Positions 25,648-33,618 of a DNA stretch of 64,000 bases are shown piece by piece. Source of the DNA: Owenweeksia sp048267305 (GTDB lineage Bacteria; Bacteroidota; Bacteroidia; Flavobacteriales; Schleiferiaceae); assembly GCA_048267305.1 (NCBI GenBank), contig JBLWXT010000016.1, positions 1 to 64,000 on the forward strand, in the 5' to 3' direction. The translations under genes and the position numbers were made by a program. The notes below the pieces were generated by a model. The model was not told where the DNA came from and did not search any database. It saw nothing but the letters and a program-made list of their open reading frames with translations. Position 1 is the first letter of the stretch. Every line of letters starts with the position of its first letter.

Positions 25648-27504
25648 ATGAAAAAGTTCTTATTCGCCTTATTGCCCCTTTTTAGCTTTGCCCAATCCAT
25701 GCCTAACTACTGGCAGCAGGAGGTAAAGTATCAAATGGATATTGACTTTGACTCCGATAAACACCAGTTTACGGGAGTTCAAAAATTGACCTACACCAAC
25801 AACTCTCCCGACACTTTAAAGCAGGTGTTTTACCACCTCTTTTTCAATGCCTTTCAACCGGGGAGTATGATGGATGAGCGTAGCCGCGCCATTGCTGATC
25901 CCGATAAGAGAATTGGAACCAGAGTGAGTGGGCTTAATAATAAGGAAATAGGCTACCACAAAATAAACAGCCTTACACAAAACGGAAAAGTGGTAAGTTT
26001 TGAAGTTCGCCAAACGCTATTGCAGGTGCTATTGGTGGATCCTATTTTGCCTGGTCAAAAGGCGGAGTTTGAAATGAAATTCAACAGCCAGGTGCCGGTA
26101 CAAATCCGCAGGAGCGGGAGAGATAATGCCGAGGGTATAGACTATACTATGACGCAGTGGTACCCCAAGATGGCAGAGTATGATGAGAATGGATGGCATG
26201 CTGATCCCTATGTGGCAAGGGAGTTTTATGGTGTGTTTGGAACCTTTGATGTGAATATTAATATTGACTACCAATACAAAATTGGAGGTACCGGAGTACA
26301 TCTTACAGAAGAGGCCAACTGGGAAGTGGTAAATGTGGAAGAGGGTCTAAAAACCTATAAGCTTCAAAAAAGCAAAAAGGGAAAACGTACCTGGAGTTTT
26401 CATGCGGAGAATGTGCATGACTTTGCCTGGGCGGCTGATAAAGACTACATCCGCACCAGCTACCCCGGACCAGATGGATTGGAGCTGAACTTCTTTTACC
26501 TAAAGGGGCAAGATAGTACCTGGAGCCGATTACCAAAGTATACAGCCCAGTTTTTTAAGTTGATGAACAAGCAGTTTGGGAAGTATGCCTATCCACAGTT
26601 TTCTGTGATACAAGGTGGTGATGGCGGTATGGAATACCCGATGTGTACCATGCTGAAGGGTACCGGAAAAATCAATGGTCTTGTTGGAGTGATGGTGCAT
26701 GAAAGCGCCCACAACTGGTATTATGGAATGTTGGCCAGTAATGAAACCCAATATCCATGGATGGATGAAGGGTTTACCTCTTTTGCGGAGGAGGAGATTC
26801 TAAATCAGATGTCATTAGCACCGCAGGAGAATGCCCATAAAGGTGCTTATCGCGGACATGCGTATTTGTTTTTAAAAGGTAACCCCGAGCCACTGAGCAC
26901 TCCCGGAGATTACTTCAGCATCAACCAAACGTATGGCATTTCCTCTTACTCAAGAGGGGAGTTGTTTTTGAGTCAGCTGAGATATATCCTAGGGAAGGAA
27001 GATTTTGATAAAGGCATGTTGGTGTATTTCAACAAATGGAGATTTAAGCATCCTGACCCCTGGGATTTTATAAAAGTAATGGAGGATGTGAGCGGAATAC
27101 AGCTGGACTGGTACCTTAATTTTTGGATGAATACCACTAAGGGGATTGATTATGCCATTAAAGATGTACAGGCCCACAGCCGCGGTGCCACATTACTGAT
27201 ACTGGAAAGAATTGGTGAAATGCCGATGCCATTGCGTATTTCTATAAAAACCAAAGATGGATTGGAGAGGAAGTATTATGTGCCCTTGGCTAGTATGATG
27301 GGTGCTCCTGATGAGGATGGGGTGCAGCTTTTAGAGCCCTGGCCCTGGACTCACCCAGTAAAAGAACTTGCTTTAGAAGTTCCCTTTAAAGATGTTATCT
27401 CCATTACTATTGACCCGATAGAGGAGATGGCCGACCTGCGGAGGGACAATAATATTTACCCGGAAGTGATAGAACCTGCGGAAGAAGTAGAGAAGAAACA
27501 GTGA
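25648..27504 (+). CDS. M1 family metallopeptidase (aminopeptidase), secreted
   Basis: 618 aa. Signal peptide MKKFLFALLPLFSFAQ. Catalytic features of gluzincin M1 enzymes: substrate motif GGDGGMEYPMCTM, zinc motif VMVHESAHNWYYG, and the third ligand Glu in YPWMDEGFTSFAEEE, 18-19 residues later. The N-terminal beta-sandwich includes YTNNSPDTLKQVFYHLFFNAF. Probably a periplasmic or surface aminopeptidase. The C-terminus (RDNNIYPEVIEPAEE) lacks a T9SS sorting domain. Monocistronic. Confidence 0.9.
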   Translation: MKKFLFALLPLFSFAQSMPNYWQQEVKYQMDIDFDSDKHQFTGVQKLTYTNNSPDTLKQVFYHLFFNAFQPGSMMDERSRAIADPDKRIGTRVSGLNNKEIGYHKINSLTQNGKVVSFEVRQTLLQVLLVDPILPGQKAEFEMKFNSQVPVQIRRSGRDNAEGIDYTMTQWYPKMAEYDENGWHADPYVAREFYGVFGTFDVNINIDYQYKIGGTGVHLTEEANWEVVNVEEGLKTYKLQKSKKGKRTWSFHAENVHDFAWAADKDYIRTSYPGPDGLELNFFYLKGQDSTWSRLPKYTAQFFKLMNKQFGKYAYPQFSVIQGGDGGMEYPMCTMLKGTGKINGLVGVMVHESAHNWYYGMLASNETQYPWMDEGFTSFAEEEILNQMSLAPQENAHKGAYRGHAYLFLKGNPEPLSTPGDYFSINQTYGISSYSRGELFLSQLRYILGKEDFDKGMLVYFNKWRFKHPDPWDFIKVMEDVSGIQLDWYLNFWMNTTKGIDYAIKDVQAHSRGATLLILERIGEMPMPLRISIKTKDGLERKYYVPLASMMGAPDEDGVQLLEPWPWTHPVKELALEVPFKDVISITIDPIEEMADLRRDNNIYPEVIEPAEEVEKKQ

Positions 27505-27524
27505 TTTAAGATTTAAAAGGGAGT

Positions 27525-27703
27525 TATCACGCAAAGTCGCTAAGGCGGAAAACTGTTTTTGTGGGCTTTAGTGCGCTTTGGAAAGGCAAGCCGGTTTTCT
27601 ACAATTAGGATTATCCCAAAGAAAGGATCAGTGGCTAAGTATCACGCAAAGTCGAAAACACTTTGAATCTTTGTTTGCGTTTTTTGCGCTTTTGCGTGAA
27701 ATA
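27525..27703. repeat. Dispersed intergenic repeat cluster (GCAAAGTCG family)
   Basis: TATCACGCAAAGTCG occurs at 27525-27539 and again at 27640-27654, and the related inverted sequence TTTGCGCTTTTGCGTGAAA ends near 27700. A relative with GCGCCTTAGCGTGAAA lies at 53754-53785. These resemble the short palindromic intergenic repeats common in Bacteroidota. Open frames crossing here are not genes. Confidence 0.7.
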
Positions 27704-28318
27704 TTAAATCAGATTCCTCACCACTATATAAATTCCAAAAAGCACGAGTATACCGCCTATTACCTTTTCCACTATTTGGATGGTGCGGCCTTTCAGGCGT
27801 TCCTTAAATTTATTGGCGAAATAGATTTTGAAGCCATCTACCAGCAGGTAAAAAAAGATAACGCTAGCGTAAAACAGCAACATCCTTGAGGGCTCATGGT
27901 TTAGCATGGGGCTGATGGAAAGTGTAACGGCCACCCAGTAAAAGAAAACGCCCACATTCACAAAGTTCAGGAGGAATCCCTTGAAGTAGAAAAGCCGCTT
28001 ACGGCTGAGCTCTGCTTTGTGTTGAAACTGCCCTGTAATACCGGATTTAAAAAGGTAATAAGCACCAAATCCCATTACACCTATGCCACTGACTATCGCA
28101 ACCCAAATGTTGTTTTCTAAAAAGTGGATGAGCGACTGGCTGCCGTAAAACGCTATTAAAATAAAAAGGGCATCTGCAGTAACAGCCCCTAAATCGAGCA
28201 TAAGCGCTTTGGTGCGACCCTGAGAAATACTGGTTTCAATAATAACAAAGAAAATTGGTCCAGCGGCAAAACTCAGGGTAATTCCCAGAGGAAGTGCATA
28301 AAGCAGAGCTTGTAGCAT
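27704..28318 (-). CDS. LysE family translocator
   Basis: 204 aa, six predicted transmembrane helices. The opening LLYALPLGITLSFAAGPIFFVIIETSI with the conserved GP after helix 1 and TADALFILIAFYG match LysE/RhtB exporters, which export amino acids or derivatives. Specificity unknown. The gene begins 6 bases after the upstream coiled-coil gene stop. Confidence 0.83.
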   Translation of the reverse strand: MLQALLYALPLGITLSFAAGPIFFVIIETSISQGRTKALMLDLGAVTADALFILIAFYGSQSLIHFLENNIWVAIVSGIGVMGFGAYYLFKSGITGQFQHKAELSRKRLFYFKGFLLNFVNVGVFFYWVAVTLSISPMLNHEPSRMLLFYASVIFFYLLVDGFKIYFANKFKERLKGRTIQIVEKVIGGILVLFGIYIVVRNLI

Positions 28319-28324
28319 ATGGGG

Positions 28325-28744
28325 CTAGATATGTTGGCCGGGCTCAGGTGGAGTTAGGTTTTGTACTTGCTTTTGTAAAGTGGCTATCTCCTCCTGAAGT
28401 TCAGTGATTTTAGCATTGGAACCCTCGATGGTGGTGTCTCTTTGAGCAACATCATTTTCCAAATTAGAAATGCGAGTGGAACGTGCTTCCAGCTCAGCAT
28501 TCTTCTTGGCAATATCTCCCTTTAACGCATCCACTTGCTTGCTTAAGCCTCTTATTTCTCTGTTGAGGTTATTGGTGGCCAGTATCGAATAAATCACATA
28601 AATAAGAAAGCCTAGCGATATGATGAGGTTGGTTACAAAAATGGAACTTGGAGTTTGCTGGCGGATAAAAATGAAGAAAACTGCAGCTCCAATAACAATT
28701 AGTCCTAGGACTAATACCAATGTTTCGAGATTCTTTCTATTCAT
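28325..28744 (-). CDS. Small membrane protein with coiled coil
   Basis: 139 aa. Two transmembrane helices (~8-27 and 34-55) are followed by a coiled coil from ~60 to 130 with regular leucine/isoleucine spacing (LSKQVDALKGDIAKKNAEL, ISNLENDVAQRDTTIEG), ending in LTPPEPGQHI. No known family. It sits between rnr and lysE on the same strand, with 65 bases to rnr. Confidence 0.6.
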   Translation of the reverse strand: MNRKNLETLVLVLGLIVIGAAVFFIFIRQQTPSSIFVTNLIISLGFLIYVIYSILATNNLNREIRGLSKQVDALKGDIAKKNAELEARSTRISNLENDVAQRDTTIEGSNAKITELQEEIATLQKQVQNLTPPEPGQHI

Positions 28745-28809
28745 AATATGGGTTCGTTTTGCGGACTTGTGTCACTTTTGGCGGCATCAAATGTTAAAAT
28801 TACGGCTTT

Positions 28810-30951
28810 TCAGGCAGGAACAAAATCCAGTTGCTTCCTGTCGAGGTCGGCATTTTTTACCGTTACCATAATCTGATCGCCAAGTTGGAAAATTTTTCCA
28901 TTGCGCTGACCTTCTATGGCGTAGTTTTTTTCATCAAACTCATAGTAGTCATCCTTAAAGTCGCGAATGCGAATCATACCCTCGCATTTGCTTTCAATAA
29001 GCTCAATAAACACCCCCCATTCGGTTACCCCGGAGATTACTCCCATAAAGTCTTCACCAACATGCTTCTGCATAAATTTAACCTGCATGTACTTGATGGA
29101 ATCCCTTTCAGCTTCTGTAGCCAGTTTTTCCCTGTCGGATGAATGCTCGCACAGTTCTTCATACTCGTTTTTGTTGGCAGGTGCGCCACCATCTAAATAG
29201 TGTTGCAAAAGCCTGTGCACCATCATGTCAGGATACCTCCGTATAGGTGAGGTAAAGTGGGTGTAGTAGTCAAAGGCCAAACCGTAGTGCCCAATGTTAT
29301 CAGTGCTGTATACGGCTTTAGCCATACTTCGTATGGTAAGCGTTTCTATCATGTTCGCCTCGCCTTTACCCTTTACTTCCTGTAGCATCCGGTTTAAACT
29401 TTGCGAAATGACATTTTTATTTTTGGTGTTTACGTTATAACCAAACTGCTTTACAAAATTGCCAAGATCCGCAAGCCGATCGGGTTTTGGCTCATCATGT
29501 ATGCGGTAAACGAAGGTTTTATTGCTGGGCTTGTTGTTCTTTTTGTCCTTGCCTACAAACTCTGCTACTTCGCGGTTGGCTAGTAGCATAAACTCTTCAA
29601 TAAGGTGATTGGCTTCCTTACTTTCTTTGAAGTAAACTCCAATAGGTTCGTGGTTTTCGTTAAGCTCAAATTTCACTTCCACTTTATCAAAAGCCAAAGC
29701 GCCATCCTGCATTCTCTGCTTTCGCATGATGGTGGCAAGGCGGTTCATGGTAGTGATTTCTTCTACCAGCGTTCCTTTTCCGGTTTCTATCACCTCCTGC
29801 GCATCTGCGTAAGCAAAACGGTGATCGGAGTAAATAACGGTGCGGCCAAACCAGCGGTTAATAACCTTGGCATTGTCGTCCATTTCAAACACGGCCGAAA
29901 AGGTTAGCTTTTCTTCATGTGGCCTGAGTGAACAAACCATATTGCTCAACTTTTCGGGGAGCATGGGCACAACCCTATCTACCAGATAAACAGAGGTAGC
30001 ACGTTTTACGGCTTCTTCCTCCAGCGCACTGCCGGGCGTTACATAATGGGTAACATCGGCAATGTGCACGCCAATTTCCCAATTCCCGTTTTCCAGCTTT
30101 TTTAGGGAAAGTGCATCGTCAAAATCCTTGGCGTCATGCGGATCTATGGTAAAAGTGAGGGTATCTCTAAAATCGCGTCTTTTGGCAATTTCTTCCTTGG
30201 AGATGGTATCCGAAACATTTGCTGCCTCGGCCTCTACTGCCGCAGGAAACTCACGTGGTAAGCCATATTCGGCCAAAATGGAGTGAATCTCCACATCGTG
30301 ATCGCCTTGTTTTCCTAATACTTCTACCACTTCCCCAAAAGGGCTGCTGGCATGAGGTGGCCAATCGGTAATCCTGGCAATGGCCTTTTCTCCATGTTTG
30401 GCGCCTTTCAGTGCTTCTTTCGGGATAAAAATATCCACAAGCATCTTTTTATTATCGGGCACTAAAAAGCCAAAGTTTTTAGAGATTTCAATGGTGCCAA
30501 CAAACTCTTCCTTGGCACGCTTAACAATATCTACAATTTCGCCTTCGGGCTTTCTGCCCTTGCGTTGGGCATACAAAAGCACTTTTACTATATCTCCATT
30601 GAGGGCGTGCCCCATGCCTTTTGGTGTAATGTAAATGTCTTCCTCAATATCCTCGCTAATCACATAAGCGGAGCCTTTCATGGTCATGTCCACACGGCCT
30701 TCCACAAAATGATCGGAGTGCTTATAGCGGTATTTTCCGCGTTCCACTTCGTCAACTTTCTCTTCCTTGGCGAGGCCTTTCAGGGCCAACATCACCATAT
30801 TCTTTTCATTGGCATCTGAAATATCCAAACGCGCAGCCACCTGTTTGTAATTAAAACTCTTTAAAGCATCCTGCTTTAAGTTGCGCAACACCTGTCGTTG
30901 CATTTTTTCCAGTCTCATACCGCTGGATTTTTTCTTTCTCTGTTTACTCAT
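28810..30951 (-). CDS. rnr: Ribonuclease R
   Basis: 713 aa. N-terminal winged-helix segment (1-80), two cold-shock OB domains (~85-225), the RNB catalytic domain from ~255 with the magnesium-binding aspartates in TIDPHDAKDFDDA (Asp270, 273, 276, 278, 279), and a C-terminal S1 domain (FMGVISGVTEWGVFIELIES). RNase R is a 3'-5' processive exoribonuclease that degrades structured RNA and takes part in rRNA quality control. The long basic C-terminal tail of E. coli RNase R is missing, as is normal in this phylum. Confidence 0.95.
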   Translation of the reverse strand: MSKQRKKKSSGMRLEKMQRQVLRNLKQDALKSFNYKQVAARLDISDANEKNMVMLALKGLAKEEKVDEVERGKYRYKHSDHFVEGRVDMTMKGSAYVISEDIEEDIYITPKGMGHALNGDIVKVLLYAQRKGRKPEGEIVDIVKRAKEEFVGTIEISKNFGFLVPDNKKMLVDIFIPKEALKGAKHGEKAIARITDWPPHASSPFGEVVEVLGKQGDHDVEIHSILAEYGLPREFPAAVEAEAANVSDTISKEEIAKRRDFRDTLTFTIDPHDAKDFDDALSLKKLENGNWEIGVHIADVTHYVTPGSALEEEAVKRATSVYLVDRVVPMLPEKLSNMVCSLRPHEEKLTFSAVFEMDDNAKVINRWFGRTVIYSDHRFAYADAQEVIETGKGTLVEEITTMNRLATIMRKQRMQDGALAFDKVEVKFELNENHEPIGVYFKESKEANHLIEEFMLLANREVAEFVGKDKKNNKPSNKTFVYRIHDEPKPDRLADLGNFVKQFGYNVNTKNKNVISQSLNRMLQEVKGKGEANMIETLTIRSMAKAVYSTDNIGHYGLAFDYYTHFTSPIRRYPDMMVHRLLQHYLDGGAPANKNEYEELCEHSSDREKLATEAERDSIKYMQVKFMQKHVGEDFMGVISGVTEWGVFIELIESKCEGMIRIRDFKDDYYEFDEKNYAIEGQRNGKIFQLGDQIMVTVKNADLDRKQLDFVPA

Positions 30952-31120
30952 AATTTGCTAAGGTAAGCCGAAACAGAATGTTCAGTATTTATGACAGTGT
31001 GAAATATTAACCAAGCGATGCTCATATTTAAATCTACCCTTAGAAGGGTTTGCCCGGTATCCTTTGGGCTAAGCGTTCACATTTTTTTAAAAAGCAGGAA
31101 AAATGGAATGTTTTGCATGG

Positions 31121-31378
31121 CCTCAGTATCCTAATCCAAGGAAGGCAAATCACGGATTTAGCCGTTTATCAAAATGAACTCTATACTGCGGTTATAGTCT
31201 TATACCAACACAGGTCATATAGCCAATCAAGTTTCAGCTGATAAACTCTGCCGGAGTTGTGGTAGATGAGGTAAGAGCAGAGCCTGAAGCCAGAACTACC
31301 ATCAGAGTTAATGAACTAAGCCCGGGGCTATATCTACTTAATAGTGAAAACTCTATTTACGAGATTATAGTAAAATAA
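31121..31378 (+). pseudogene. Remnant of a T9SS C-terminal sorting domain
   Basis: Two overlapping reading frames carry the pieces of a sorting domain. One frame reads PQYPNPRKANHGF from 31121 (the typical YPNP start), and another, open from 31223, reads KFQLINSAGVVVDEVRAE and then LSPGLYLLNSENS, ending EIIVK-stop at 31378. The join needs at least one frameshift and no intact upstream gene exists. This is the tail of a lost secreted protein; a terminator hairpin still follows at 31404. Confidence 0.7.
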
Positions 31379-31403
31379 AATTCCCTGATATATGTTGTGT
31401 GGC

Positions 31404-31441
31404 AAGCCCTTCCTACAGTTATGGGAGGGGCTTCATTTTTT
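31404..31441 (+). terminator. Terminator after the T9SS remnant
   Basis: AAGCCCTTCC at 31404-31413 pairs imperfectly with GGGAGGGGCTT at 31423-31433, followed by a T run to 31441. It is in the right place to have ended the lost gene's transcript. Confidence 0.6.
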
Positions 31442-31607
31442 AGGCAACCAATTCCTCCTGTCTAGTCTAAGGCTATAGCCGTAAGTTTTGTTAGAGGTTC
31501 CCTTGCGATGTACCAATCGGCCAGGAATGTAGCCTTTAATAAAGATGTCAAAGCTTTTCGGCAATGCTAACATGGGTTTTGTAGATGTACTTACCCTGAT
31601 TCCCTGT

Positions 31608-31645
31608 AACCACATTTCGATTTATATCGGGATGTGGTTTTTTTT
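31608..31645 (+). terminator. Terminator-like hairpin before the sigma operon
   Basis: AACCACAT (31608-31615) pairs with ATGTGGTT (31632-31639), followed by TTTTTT. It would insulate the sigma-factor promoter from upstream plus-strand transcription. Confidence 0.6.
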
Positions 31646-31704
31646 ATAGCTGTAAATCAGTAGGTTAAAAAATATATTCAAAAACTTTAACATCACAGGC
31701 AACG

Positions 31705-31712
31705 TATCTTTG
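31705..31712 (+). promoter_or_regulatory. Promoter -7 element of the ECF sigma operon
   Basis: TATCTTTG matches the TAnnTTTG consensus 41 bases upstream of the sigma gene. A TTTA (31686-31689) lies 15 bases upstream as a possible -33 box. The match to the housekeeping consensus suggests basal transcription by the primary sigma factor. Confidence 0.6.
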
Positions 31713-31753
31713 CTTTTGCCCTGTCATAGAGACAACAAGGCATTAACCAAAAC

Positions 31754-32317
31754 ATGGGAACGCTGATAAAGCTACCAAGCACAGACCAAAGATTAGTAAA
31801 GAATTGTCGCAAAGGTGATGGCAAAGCTCAGCGTGAACTTTACGAAAAATATGCACCGCAAATGCTAAGTGTGTGCAGGCGGTATGTGCGCTCTCTTGAA
31901 GATGCCGAGGAAGTTCTTTCAAATGCATTTATTAAGGTTTTTACCAAAATAGACCAGTACAGTGGTGAGGGTGCTTTGGGCGGATGGATACGGAGGATAA
32001 TGGTGAATGAAGCACTGAATTACATCCGATACCAAAAAAACCTGTTTGTGGAAATTGAGCATGAAAACCACAGCCAGCTTAGCCACACCGGTTTTTCAGA
32101 CAAAATGGATGCCGACCACTTACTGGCAATGGTGGCAGAGCTTCCGCTGGGCTACAGAACGGTATTTAACCTCTACGGAATAGAGGGATACACCCATAAG
32201 GAGATTGGAGAAATGCTTGGGATTTCGGAGAATACTTCAAAATCTCAGCTGAGTAAGGCCCGTAAGCATTTGCAGGAACGATTAGAACAGAATGAACTTT
32301 TATACAAGGAGCAATGA
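31754..32317 (+). CDS. ECF-type RNA polymerase sigma factor
   Basis: 187 aa. Region 2 is DAEEVLSNAFIKVFTKIDQY followed by GALGGWIRRIMVNEALNYIR; region 4 is LPLGYRTVFNLYGIEGYTHKEI and LGISENTSKSQLSKARKHLQ. Size and features fit the ECF sigma-70 family. It overlaps the next gene by 4 bases; that gene encodes a one-helix membrane protein, the likely anti-sigma partner. Probably controls an envelope response that includes the two coiled-coil proteins downstream. Confidence 0.92.
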   Translation: MGTLIKLPSTDQRLVKNCRKGDGKAQRELYEKYAPQMLSVCRRYVRSLEDAEEVLSNAFIKVFTKIDQYSGEGALGGWIRRIMVNEALNYIRYQKNLFVEIEHENHSQLSHTGFSDKMDADHLLAMVAELPLGYRTVFNLYGIEGYTHKEIGEMLGISENTSKSQLSKARKHLQERLEQNELLYKEQ

Positions 32318-33090
32318 AGGAGAATAATCCCTTAGACGAGTATTTCAAAGCAGGCCTGGAGGGCCATGAAATACAGCCATCGGCTTCGGTTTGGGATAAA
32401 ATTGAAGCTGGTGTAGAAACCAAAGGCAGCCGGAAGACCGGAGTATGGTTACTGCTTCGCGCAGCAATGATTACCATCTTCTTAGGGCTTAGCACCTGGG
32501 TTTTTTATCAGAATAATGACTTTAAGGTTGGAGATGCCAACCCTATGGAGGAAATCACATTTACTCGGCCAACAATAACGGATAGCCCCGCGCAATCATC
32601 CGCTGCTAAGGAGGAAAAAGGAAATGAATCCAGGAAGGATTCCGGCAAGGAGGAAAAAACAACCACCCCTGAGAAGGAGAAAAAGCAGAGTAAGGTGATT
32701 CCGATTATGACACAACCCGTAAAGAGTAAGTCAATTTATGTAAAGGCAGAAGAAGCTCCGGCTGTAATAGATGAAAGTATGTTGGTTAGTAGCGAGAAAT
32801 GGACTCCCGACAATAGTGTGGTGCTGGATGCAGAGAGGGTTTCTGCGAATAAGGTAACTCCAATAAAGGTGAAGTTTAAACTAAAGCCTGCTACCACACC
32901 CGCCTTTTATGCTGATAATAGTGAAAGAGATGTAACTACTCAGGAGGACAAGCCGGGATTTAAAGAAAAGGTATATGCCTATGCTAATAACCAGTTTGAA
33001 AACCTCTTGGCCGGAAGGCCTCTGGAGTTGCCCAAGCCTGAAAGAAAGCCACAACTGGAAATTGATCTGGGTAAAATTTTTAACAATTAA
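32314..33090 (+). CDS. Putative anti-sigma factor (single-pass membrane protein)
   Basis: 258 aa. A cytoplasmic N-terminus of ~48 residues (MKENNPLDEYFKAGLEGHEI, then SASVWDKIEAG), one transmembrane helix (~49-67), and a long Lys/Glu-rich periplasmic part. The N-terminal DEYFK and WDKI pattern is common in Bacteroidota proteins encoded directly after ECF sigma factors. The start overlaps the sigma stop by 4 bases. No zinc-binding HxxxCxxC motif. Anti-sigma role is inferred from position and topology. Confidence 0.65.
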   Translation: MKENNPLDEYFKAGLEGHEIQPSASVWDKIEAGVETKGSRKTGVWLLLRAAMITIFLGLSTWVFYQNNDFKVGDANPMEEITFTRPTITDSPAQSSAAKEEKGNESRKDSGKEEKTTTPEKEKKQSKVIPIMTQPVKSKSIYVKAEEAPAVIDESMLVSSEKWTPDNSVVLDAERVSANKVTPIKVKFKLKPATTPAFYADNSERDVTTQEDKPGFKEKVYAYANNQFENLLAGRPLELPKPERKPQLEIDLGKIFNN

Positions 33091-33099
33091 ATCACAATT

Positions 33100-33567
33100 A
33101 TGAAAAAGATATTGGCAGTAGCAATTATGATAGCCATTAGTTTTGGGGCCTTTGCACAAGAAACTAAGGAAGCCAGCGATTTTCAGGCAGAGCTTGAAGA
33201 GACGCTTGACAAAATGGAGGAGTCTACGGCAAGCTTTTTAAAGGCACTTGAAAAAAAGGTAGATGAATACTCAGCAAAAAGTGAGAAGCTAACGGCAGAG
33301 CAAAGGGCTGAAATGGAGAATTCCATTGAAAGAGAAGCTGAGGAATTTGAAAAGCAAATGGAAGCCTTTGCAAAACAAATGGAAAAATGGGCAGATGAAA
33401 ATGGTTCTGAGATGGAAGCCATGGGAAGGGAATTGGAAGAATGGGGAGAAACTTTTGCGAAGAGAATGGAGGCCTGGGCTAAGGAAATGGAAGAAAGAGC
33501 AGAGGACAACGATGGTTCGGCACCACCAACACCTCCAACACCTCCTGCTCCACCCAAGGCAAAATAA
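33100..33567 (+). CDS. Periplasmic coiled-coil protein with Pro-rich tail
   Basis: 155 aa. Signal peptide MKKILAVAIMIAISFGAFAQ. Residues ~25-140 form a charged helix with mixed 7- and 11-residue spacing of Trp/Phe (MEAFAKQMEKW, LEEWGETFAKR, MEAWAKEMEER). It ends in DGSAPPTPPTPPAPPKAK. The same combination of MEAW-type repeats, DGSA and a Pro-rich run appears in the next gene's protein, so the two likely interact or derive from one ancestor. Ten bases after the putative anti-sigma gene. No family recognised. Confidence 0.7.
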   Translation: MKKILAVAIMIAISFGAFAQETKEASDFQAELEETLDKMEESTASFLKALEKKVDEYSAKSEKLTAEQRAEMENSIEREAEEFEKQMEAFAKQMEKWADENGSEMEAMGRELEEWGETFAKRMEAWAKEMEERAEDNDGSAPPTPPTPPAPPKAK

Positions 33568-33618
33568 AAGTAGAGAGGAAGAAAGAGGACAATTGAAACG
33601 AAGTTGAATTACAAAAAC

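Larger units (their letters stand above)
30952..31753. other. 802-base region without intact genes
   Basis: It holds the decayed end of a T9SS sorting domain (31121-31378), two plus-strand terminator-like hairpins (31404-31441 and 31608-31645) and the promoter of the sigma-factor operon (31705-31712). No complete coding frame was accepted. Confidence 0.6.

Noticed and set aside
27578..27889. 103-codon plus-strand frame
   Set aside because: Its first half is made of intergenic repeat sequence and its second half is antisense to the LysE gene.
31050..31241. 63-codon plus-strand frame in the T9SS remnant region
   Set aside because: Its frame does not match the sorting-domain residues; the real signal is the decayed domain in other frames.
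30952..31753. A non-coding RNA or riboswitch before the sigma factor gene
   Set aside because: The hairpins there behave like terminators, and no known aptamer pattern was visible.
33183..33557. Ser-rich 124-codon minus frame (and a similar one at 33831-34292)
   Set aside because: Antisense shadows of the Glu-rich coiled-coil genes: Glu codons read as Ser/Phe on the other strand.
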